Assembly: GCA_009911175.1 (NCBI GenBank)
Contig: QXWX01000156.1
Span: 1 to 10,306 of the forward strand
Source: Lachnospiraceae bacterium
GTDB lineage: Bacteria > Bacillota_A > Clostridia > Lachnospirales > Lachnospiraceae
DNA: 10,306 nucleotides
Direction of reading: 5' to 3'
Of this stretch, positions 6,351 to 10,306 are shown in pieces. Each line of letters starts with the position of its first letter. The first letter of the stretch is position 1. A program made the position numbers and the translations under genes. The notes under the pieces were generated by a model that had not been told where the DNA came from, did not search any database, and saw only the letters and a list, made by a program, of their open reading frames with translations.

Positions 6351-6986
6351 TTGGCAAAGCAGATTGAGGGCGTGTATGAGAGGATACTGGAATGCGCAAA
6401 AAAGGAGTTCCTCGAAAAAGGCTACACAGATGCCTCCCTGCGGACGATTGCCGCAGAAGCGGAAACAAGCACCAATTCCATTTACGTCCGCTTTAAAGAT
6501 AAGGAAGGGCTGTTTGCCGCCATTGTGGAGCCGGTTTCAGAAGAGTTCATGTCCCGATGTCTGGATGTCCAGGAGACGTTCCATTCTTTTGACAGCGACG
6601 TACAGCGCAGGGAGGTTGGGAAGTACTCATCTGACGCGATGCTTGGAATGGTGGATTACATCTACGACCACTTTGACGAATTTCGTTTGCTGTTGGATGC
6701 TTCCCATGGCACGAAGTTCTGTAATTTTGTGAATGGGCTGGTATCCATGGAAGAGGAATACACATGGAAGTGGCTGGAGGCAACAGGCTCCCGTATGGAA
6801 CCTGCGGGCGGGCTGACTGCGGAATTTTATCATATGATGGTCACTGGTTATTTTGAAGGCATCTTCGAAGTGGTCCGCCATGGGATGGACAGGGAAGACG
6901 CAAAGAAATATGTCGCCATGATGGGGAAATACCACCATGGGGGATTTTTGGCAATCGTCGGGGAAGAAACGGCGGAAAGAAAATAG
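6351..6986 (+). CDS. TetR/AcrR-family transcriptional regulator
   Basis: A 211-residue, all-helical regulator. The N-terminal DNA-binding domain is clear: ILECAKKEFLEKGYTDASLR (about 11-30), then TIAAEAETSTNSIYVRFKDK (31-50) and EGLFAAIVEP, the standard TetR helix-turn-helix and linker. The C-terminal ligand domain is unassigned. Translation begins at TTG 6351; GAGAAGG lies seven bases before it and no in-frame ATG fits the conserved start of the domain. An overlapping frame beginning at the GTG at 6343 is a shadow. The promoter is a perfect consensus, so the gene is probably strongly transcribed unless repressed. Its target is unknown; candidates are the palindromes at 7093-7108 and 8526-8541 or the lost ABC transporter downstream. 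Confidence 0.88.
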   Translation: MAKQIEGVYERILECAKKEFLEKGYTDASLRTIAAEAETSTNSIYVRFKDKEGLFAAIVEPVSEEFMSRCLDVQETFHSFDSDVQRREVGKYSSDAMLGMVDYIYDHFDEFRLLLDASHGTKFCNFVNGLVSMEEEYTWKWLEATGSRMEPAGGLTAEFYHMMVTGYFEGIFEVVRHGMDREDAKKYVAMMGKYHHGGFLAIVGEETAERK

Positions 6987-6989
6987 TTA

Positions 6990-7079
6990 TTAAGGCTGCC
7001 AGAACTTGCAACAGGTCCTAAGCGCCGGTGGCGCTTGATTAGGACGGACCGAAGCGGAGCGTAGACCAGGCAGCCTTAA
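6990..7079. repeat. Structured intergenic element with 11-bp outer stem
   Basis: TTAAGGCTGCC (6990-7000) and GGCAGCCTTAA (7069-7079) close a 90-base unit. Inside, GTCCTAA (7015-7021) pairs with TTAGGAC (7039-7045), and GCGCC (7022-7026) with GGCGC (7030-7034) around GGT, leaving a TTGA bulge. The 3' part, 7046-7068, is rich in GGA/GCG and could pair further. No T-run follows on the plus strand, so it is not a plain terminator although it starts four bases after the TetR stop. It may be a palindromic mobile unit or a structured RNA; I do not recognise a named family. Confidence 0.6.
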
Positions 7080-7092
7080 AATAAGCCAATAA

Positions 7093-7108
7093 GTTAGTGG
7101 AAGCTAAC
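7093..7108. promoter_or_regulatory. Candidate operator, copy 1 (GTTAGTGGAAGCTAAC)
   Basis: A 16-bp inverted repeat, GTTAG-N6-CTAAC, extended by an A/T pair outside. It matches the site at 8526-8541 at 12 of 16 positions. TACAAT (7111-7116) right after it may be a -10, although I see no good -35. The half-site GTTAG/CTAAC is also the core of DtxR/IdeR iron boxes, but those have a much shorter spacer. Confidence 0.5.
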
Positions 7109-7111
7109 TAT

Positions 7112-7145
7112 ACAATAGAAAATTATAGTGCAAATTTTCTATTGT
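7112..7145. repeat. 13-bp inverted repeat in the leader of the short ORF
   Basis: ACAATAGAAAATT (7112-7124) and AATTTTCTATTGT (7133-7145) are perfect complements with an 8-base loop. It lies between the operator and the AAGGAGG site of the ORF at 7172. An A-rich tract follows, so it is no terminator on the plus strand. Its ACAATAGA/TCTATTGT tips recur in the terminator at 9971-9998. Confidence 0.6.
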
Positions 7146-7171
7146 CAAAAACCAAATAAGGAGGAACTGAT

Positions 7172-7360
7172 ATGCAGAAACAAAATCCACTGCTCCGCAT
7201 ATGGGGCTGGGGAAGCGGATTTCGTGCTTGGAAGGAAAGAGGCTATCGGCTGGAAACTGATGCTATAGTATGCAGAAAAGCTGCCAGTGGAAGGTTTTCT
7301 GTAATGCATAGGATTTGGGTATATGTTTTGATAAAGCTGTGCGGGGTACAGGAAGAATAA
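7172..7360 (+). pseudogene. Short ORF, probable N-terminal stub of an ABC transporter
   Basis: The 62-codon frame begins six bases after a strong AAGGAGGA. Its first residues, MQKQNPLLRIWGWG, are like the start of fused permease/ATP-binding half-transporters (MsbA/YbtP type) found in this group of bacteria, which go on into membrane helices. Here the sequence changes to a charged stretch (FRAWKERGYRLETDAIVCRK) that has no membrane character and that I do not recognise, and it stops at 7360. I infer that a deletion removed the rest of the transporter. It may still be translated. It sits 38 bases before the AraC start and behind the operator at 7093. It may instead be a genuine small protein. 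Confidence 0.4.
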
Positions 7361-7398
7361 GGGGCTGCATGGCGGCTCCTGTAAAAAGAGGTGTTATG

Positions 7399-8379
7399 AT
7401 GGATTACAGAGAAAAGGATGAAAGGAGTATCTGCCGCACCCTGTGCAGTGAATCAGGCAGGCCCTCGGAATACGGACCGGAAATACACAGGTTCCGAAAT
7501 GACAGGGGTGATGCAGAGGTTGATTCCTACAAAGTATTTCCGGGAATTGAGCTGAATATTTACTCTGTGCATATGGACATTTTTTTCTTCGGAGCAGAAG
7601 GGCAGGGGAATTTTATGGAAATACACCACTGCCGTGAAGGGAGGATGGAGCAGTGGAGGGAGGATGGGAGTGCCTATATTATGCCGGGTGACCTGTCCGT
7701 TACGGTAAAAAGACAGCGTTCCAGTGAATACAGCTTCCCCCTCTGCCATTACCACGGCATTTCCATATGCATTGATACCGATGCCGCGCCGGAGTGCCTT
7801 TCCTGCTTTCTGGAGGATGTAAATGTCCGTCCTAGGGAACTGGCCAGGCGGCTTTGCGGGAAAGAAAACTGCTTTATTATCCGTTCTCAGGCTTATATCG
7901 AGCATATCTTTTCGGAGCTGTATTCGGTGCCGGAAGAATGCAAAAAAGGCTATTTCAAAATAAAGGTTCTGGAACTGCTTTTCGTGCTTGGGAGCGTCAG
8001 CCAGGAAAAGAACAGCGCACCTGCCCTTTCGCTGTCAAAAATGCAGGCGGATCTTGCCAAGGAAGCCGCCGCATGGCTTGCGGAGAATTTAGACAGGCAG
8101 GTATCCGTTTCTGAGCTTTCCGGAAGGTTCCATGTATCGCAGACCCATCTCCAGAACGCATTCAAAGGCGTGTATGGCGTTCCCGTGAGCTCTTATATCC
8201 GGATTTTGAAAATGCAGTCTGCCGCCCTTCGGCTGATCCATACGGACGCTGCCATATTGGAGATAGCCTCCGAATTTGGGTACAGCAATGCGGGGAAATT
8301 TGCTTCTGCATTTCAGAAGATCATGGGGGAGACTCCGGGCGAATACCGGAAAATGCACGGCAGTATGGAATGGCAGTGA
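7399..8379 (+). CDS. AraC-family transcriptional regulator (second copy)
   Basis: A 326-residue regulator. The C-terminal 100 residues hold both AraC helix-turn-helix motifs: VSVSELSGRFHVSQTHLQNA and AAILEIASEFGYSNAGKFAS, ending in GETPGEYRKMHG. The N-terminal domain contains FPGIELNIYSV and YIMPGDLSVTV, the same landmarks as the AraC at 2268-3191, so the two are distant paralogues. The start is set at ATG 7399, seven bases after AGAGG; ATG 7396 directly before it is equally in frame, and a TTG at 7315 opens a longer but unlikely frame. Such regulators often control adjacent siderophore or multidrug ABC half-transporters; the stub just upstream fits a lost target. It is followed by a strong terminator. 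Confidence 0.88.
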   Translation: MDYREKDERSICRTLCSESGRPSEYGPEIHRFRNDRGDAEVDSYKVFPGIELNIYSVHMDIFFFGAEGQGNFMEIHHCREGRMEQWREDGSAYIMPGDLSVTVKRQRSSEYSFPLCHYHGISICIDTDAAPECLSCFLEDVNVRPRELARRLCGKENCFIIRSQAYIEHIFSELYSVPEECKKGYFKIKVLELLFVLGSVSQEKNSAPALSLSKMQADLAKEAAAWLAENLDRQVSVSELSGRFHVSQTHLQNAFKGVYGVPVSSYIRILKMQSAALRLIHTDAAILEIASEFGYSNAGKFASAFQKIMGETPGEYRKMHGSMEWQ

Positions 8380-8383
8380 CAGC

Positions 8384-8442
8384 TGCTCCAAAACGGCGCT
8401 ACCCAAATGCCTTTCCGCAGAGTGTTGTTTTGGAGCATTTTT
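8384..8442 (+). terminator. Intrinsic terminator of the second AraC gene
   Basis: TGCTCCAAAAC (8384-8394) pairs perfectly with GTTTTGGAGCA (8427-8437) and is followed by TTTTT (8438-8442). It starts five bases past the araC stop. The 32-base loop is long but the 11-bp stem and T-run are convincing. Confidence 0.75.
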
Positions 8443-8525
8443 CTGTTTTGACGGAGCGGAAAGGAAGGAAAAAGGATGCTATCATTTTACTGTGCCTTGT
8501 AAGAGGATCTTATTTTTGATAATAG

Positions 8526-8541
8526 GTTAGTTTATACTAAC
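8526..8541. promoter_or_regulatory. Candidate operator, copy 2 (GTTAGTTTATACTAAC)
   Basis: A 16-bp inverted repeat GTTAGT-N4-ACTAAC two bases before the AAAGGAG ribosome site of the DUF2325 gene. It contains TATACT, which could be the -10, and GATAAT lies just before it at 8518-8523. Its location between promoter and ribosome site suits repression. See copy 1 at 7093-7108. Confidence 0.6.
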
Positions 8542-8559
8542 TGAAAGGAGATGAAGCGG

Positions 8560-8862
8560 ATGAGCGTGGTGATTGTCGGAGGAAATGAATGTATGGTCCG
8601 TCAATATAAAGAGCTGTGCGGAGAATACAAATGTAAGGCGAAAATATATCCCAAAATGGCAGGGAACCTGAAAAATATTGGGCAGCCGGATCTGCTTGTG
8701 CTGTTTACAAGTACAGTTTCCCATAAAATGGTACGCAATGCATTGGAGCAGACGAAAGGAAAGCCGGTAAGGACGGTCCGTTCCCATACAAGCTCCATAA
8801 ATGCGCTCCGGGGAATCCTGGAAGGCCATATAGCGGAAAGTGGGGAGAGTATGTATGTCTGA
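8560..8862 (+). CDS. DUF2325 family protein
   Basis: A 100-residue protein starting MSVVIVGGNECMVRQYK, the first strand and glycine loop characteristic of DUF2325, followed by QPDLLVLFTSTVSHKMVRNA and a C-terminal SHTSSINALRGIL. The pattern of strand-helix pairs suggests a small Rossmann-like fold. The biochemical role is unknown. The ATG at 8560 is used because the ATG at 8551 touches the AAAGGAG (8544-8550), whereas 8560 is nine bases beyond it. It overlaps the DUF3793 gene by eight bases, so the two are translationally coupled. From memory, members occur near ferrous-iron transport (Feo) and flavodoxin genes in Firmicutes, which fits here. A likely operator lies right upstream. Confidence 0.82.
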   Translation: MSVVIVGGNECMVRQYKELCGEYKCKAKIYPKMAGNLKNIGQPDLLVLFTSTVSHKMVRNALEQTKGKPVRTVRSHTSSINALRGILEGHIAESGESMYV

Positions 8863-9406
8863 GGAAATATTTGTCCACTACTGTTCACCGACACTGGCAG
8901 GAATAAAAACGGCAAATTTATTTTCATGCCGCTTTGAAGATGAAAAAGAAATGAGGGACAGCGTCCGCAGGCTGAACGTGGCCCTTGTGAAAAAGGGGAT
9001 CAGGGTTCTTCCCCTTCGGTATCGTGACGGGTGCGCGCTTATTTATGTATACCGGCCGTCAAAGCTGTCGCAGGACTTACAGCAGGCTGATGCCTGTAGT
9101 CTGTTAGAAAAACGCGGGTACACTTTTGGCGCGCCGGAACGGTGCATTATCCAGCTTATGCAGAGGCTGGCGGATGGCGAGGAATTCCCCCATGAAATCG
9201 GATTATTTCTTGGCTACCCGCCGGAAGATGTAAGCGGCTTTATCGAGAACAGGGCCAAAGGGTATAAATGCGTGGGGGAATGGAAGGTCTACGGTGATGC
9301 GGATAAGGCAAAAGAGACATTTGCAGAATACCAGAAATGCACGGAGGCCTGTATTGCGCGGTTCGCACAGGGTAAGTCTATTGAACGGCTCACAGCGGCC
9401 GTTTGA
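8855..9406 (+). CDS. DUF3793 family protein
   Basis: A 183-residue soluble protein. HYCSPTLAGIKTANLFSC near the N-terminus and the middle LLEKRGYTFGAPERCIIQLM, then FPHEIGLFLGYPPEDVSGFI and KGYKCVGEWKVYG, are the conserved blocks of DUF3793. Several Cys and His residues are spread over these blocks and could bind a metal or cofactor, but no known active site is visible. The ATG at 8855 lies seven bases after GGGGAG within the end of the DUF2325 gene; a GTG at 8840 is less well placed. The function is unknown. The tight overlap with DUF2325 and the flavodoxin downstream point to a shared task in iron or redox homeostasis. Confidence 0.82.
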   Translation: MSEEIFVHYCSPTLAGIKTANLFSCRFEDEKEMRDSVRRLNVALVKKGIRVLPLRYRDGCALIYVYRPSKLSQDLQQADACSLLEKRGYTFGAPERCIIQLMQRLADGEEFPHEIGLFLGYPPEDVSGFIENRAKGYKCVGEWKVYGDADKAKETFAEYQKCTEACIARFAQGKSIERLTAAV

Positions 9407-9423
9407 TATATAAAAAATATTCT

Positions 9424-9506
9424 ACCTGTACGGTTGCAATCCGAAGTCGCATTTTCATTGCAATAAATTGCATAAAAATGTGACTTCGGATTGCAACCGT
9501 ACAGGT
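9424..9506. repeat. 83-base near-perfect palindrome before the flavodoxin gene
   Basis: Arms 9424-9455 and 9475-9506 are 32 bases each and differ from perfect complementarity at only one position (C/T, a G-U pair in RNA). The 19-base interior contains a further TGCAAT-AA-ATTGCA repeat. The arms begin ACCTGTACGGTTGC. A-runs and T-runs flank both ends (AAAAAATATT before, AAAATATTTT after), so it could act as a terminator in either direction, but the stem is far longer than normal terminators. It starts 17 bases after the DUF3793 stop. Confidence 0.85.
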
Positions 9507-9541
9507 GGAAAATATTTTAACAGAAAGGCAGGATACATATT

Positions 9542-9964
9542 ATGGGAAAAATAGCGGTAGTATATTGGAGCGGGACCGGAAACACGCAGGCAATGGCGGA
9601 GGCGGTCCTGGAAGGCGCAAAGGCAGGCGGGGCGGAGGCGGATCTGCTTACAGCTTCAGAGTTTGACGCTTCCAAAATGGACTCCTATGACGCAGTTGCT
9701 TTCGGCTGCCCGGCAATGGGTGCGGAGGTGCTGGAAGAAGGCGAATTCCAGCCGATGTTTGATTCCGTGGAAGGAAAGCTCGGAGGGAAAAAGACCGGGC
9801 TGTTCGGCTCTTATGGATGGGGCGACGGGGAATGGATGCGTAACTGGGAGGAAACCTGCAGGACGGCAGGCGCAGTGCTTGTATGCGACAGCGTGACCTG
9901 CAATGAGGCGCCGGACGAAGACGCGCTGGATGACTGTAGGGCGCTCGGAAAGGCACTTGCATAA
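9542..9964 (+). CDS. Flavodoxin
   Basis: A 140-residue short-chain flavodoxin, an FMN-carrying electron transfer protein that can replace ferredoxin when iron is short. The phosphate loop is SGTGNTQAM (residues 10-18), matching the T/S-x-T-G-x-T signature; FGCPAMGAEVLEEGEFQP is the loop over one face of the flavin and FGSYGWGDGEWM the loop with the aromatic ring stacking on it, and CNEAPDEDAL is the typical ending. The start is well placed eight bases after AGGA. It is the third gene after DUF2325 and DUF3793 but is set apart by the 83-base palindrome, so it may have reduced or independent expression. An intrinsic terminator follows. Confident family assignment. Confidence 0.93.
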   Translation: MGKIAVVYWSGTGNTQAMAEAVLEGAKAGGAEADLLTASEFDASKMDSYDAVAFGCPAMGAEVLEEGEFQPMFDSVEGKLGGKKTGLFGSYGWGDGEWMRNWEETCRTAGAVLVCDSVTCNEAPDEDALDDCRALGKALA

Positions 9965-9970
9965 TTCATG

Positions 9971-10001
9971 ACAATAGATTGCATGCGCAATCTATTGTTT
10001 T
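9971..10001 (+). terminator. Intrinsic terminator of the flavodoxin gene
   Basis: ACAATAGATTGC (9971-9982) pairs perfectly with GCAATCTATTGT (9987-9998) around an ATGC loop and runs into a T-tract (TTTT, 9998-10001). It lies six bases after the stop codon. Confidence 0.75.
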
Positions 10002-10012
10002 AGGAAAGGACT

Positions 10013-10168
10013 GTGGAAGATGAACCTGCAAAATCAGATATAAAATCCTGCACCGTTTCTGAATTTACTGTTTCGGGAGGAAAATATGTCGGTGCTGCTG
10101 TCGGGTATTCCTATGGCACAACATCCGTAGACGACTTTGGATTAGCAACCTACCTCATTAATGAGTAA
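10013..10168 (+). CDS. Short ORF of unknown function, possibly a C-terminal remnant
   Basis: A GTG behind AGGAAAGGA opens 51 codons. The second half, SGGKYVGAAVGYSYGTTSVD then DFGLATYLINE, has the balance of a real protein end, and the frame is open back to a TAG at 10001. I do not recognise a family. It could be a small protein, or the last exon-like piece of a larger gene whose front was lost, similar to other remnants in the window. Its stop codon lies inside the structured element that follows. It starts just after the flavodoxin terminator. Confidence 0.35.
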   Translation: MEDEPAKSDIKSCTVSEFTVSGGKYVGAAVGYSYGTTSVDDFGLATYLINE

Positions 10169-10231
10169 AATGCGACTGCGTTAGCAGGCACAAAAGTGCG
10201 AAGCACGGATTTTACGAATAAATGAGGTAGG
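10149..10231. repeat. Multi-stem structured element
   Basis: An outer stem CCTACCTCATT (10149-10159) / AATGAGGTAGG (10221-10231) encloses GTAAAAT (10165-10171) / ATTTTAC (10209-10215) and two small hairpins, CTGC-GTTA-GCAG and GCAC-AAAA-GTGC. The design, an 11-bp closing stem with hairpins inside and a size of 80-90 bases, resembles the unit at 6990-7079 although the sequences differ. The last base of the outer stem abuts the next terminator. Confidence 0.6.
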
Positions 10232-10268
10232 GGCTGTTGCACTAATATAGTGCTTCAGCCCTATTTTT
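10231..10268 (+). terminator. Intrinsic terminator directly before the intron end
   Basis: GGGCTG (10231-10236) pairs with CAGCCC (10256-10261), and GCACTA (10239-10244) with TAGTGC (10248-10253), with TT/TT internal mismatches, followed by TATTTTT (10262-10268). It fits a Rho-independent terminator on the plus strand. Confidence 0.75.
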
Positions 10269-10269
10269 G

Positions 10270-10306
10270 GTGTGCCCGGTGGGCACACGTTCTAACGGGT
10301 GAAAGT
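10270..10306 (+). mobile_element. Group II intron, 5' end (cut by the window edge)
   Basis: The sequence GTGTG at 10270-10274 matches the GUGYG 5' boundary of group II introns. GTGTGCCC (10270-10277) pairs with GGGCACAC (10281-10288), and the window ends in CGGGTGAAAGT, the conserved GGUGAAAGUC block of domain I. Its place right behind a terminator hairpin and T-run is the classic target of bacterial class C introns. Most of the ribozyme and the reverse transcriptase ORF would lie outside the window. Confidence 0.55.

Noticed and set aside
6343..6732. A 129-codon plus-strand frame overlapping the TetR gene
   Set aside because: It starts eight bases before the TetR start in another frame, is rich in Arg/Ser/Trp and has no domain; the TetR frame has a clear helix-turn-helix.
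6990..7079. Simple intrinsic terminator of tetR
   Set aside because: The closing stem is followed by AAAATAAG rather than a T-run on the coding strand, and the interior is far more complex than a terminator.
7093..7108. Classical DtxR/IdeR or Fur box
   Set aside because: The half-site fits DtxR, but the spacing is six instead of one base, and the Fur pattern GATAATGATAATCATTATC is absent; only a provisional operator is called.
1..10306. CRISPR array, tRNA or rRNA gene
   Set aside because: No regularly spaced direct repeats and no cloverleaf or ribosomal RNA signatures were seen on either strand.

Overview
The window looks like an accessory region from an anaerobic gut Firmicute, most likely a Lachnospiraceae-type Clostridium relative. 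The reasons are the strong AGGAGG-type ribosome sites, moderate G+C, the separate metal-binding protein next to a zinc/cadmium ATPase, the DUF2325/DUF3793/flavodoxin group, and the number of decayed mobile and structured intergenic elements. The assignment is by family recognition only; no search was run.

Layout, left to right. Positions 61-711 hold wreckage: a frameshifted tyrosine recombinase (N-terminal part) running straight into the C-terminal scrap of a flavodoxin-like NAD(P)H/FMN reductase. Positions 898-3570 (minus strand) carry an ArsR repressor, a translationally coupled AraC regulator and, 314 bases further on, a GPH-type MFS transporter that has lost its N-terminal membrane segments; a nested palindrome sits exactly at its broken end. 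Diverging from arsR is a heavy-metal efflux unit (3746-6095): a 72-residue HMA metal-binding protein, an intrinsic terminator, then a P1B-type Zn/Cd/Pb ATPase that lacks its own HMA domain. The two divergent promoters share overlapping -10 hexamers, and one palindrome is placed to control both.

Behind the ATPase lies a PIN-toxin remnant broken by a stop codon and a 14-bp tandem duplication. A consensus promoter at its edge drives a TTG-initiated TetR regulator (6351-6986). A structured 90-base element, a 16-bp operator palindrome and a 34-base hairpin follow, leading to a short ORF that looks like the first residues of a lost ABC transporter and to a second AraC regulator (7399-8379), a distant relative of the first.

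After a strong terminator the same operator type recurs in front of a DUF2325 - DUF3793 - flavodoxin group (8560-9964), which I read as part of an iron or redox-stress regulon. An 83-base near-perfect palindrome separates DUF3793 from flavodoxin. The window closes with a terminator, a 51-codon ORF of unknown nature, another multi-stem element, a second terminator and, directly behind its T-run, what appears to be the 5' end of a group II intron running off the window.

Taken together: metal efflux under ArsR on the left, a probable iron-responsive set on the right, and gene remnants plus palindromic elements at most of the joints between them. The two most useful signals are the shared divergent arsR/hma control region and the repeated GTTAGT-N4-ACTAAC operator.
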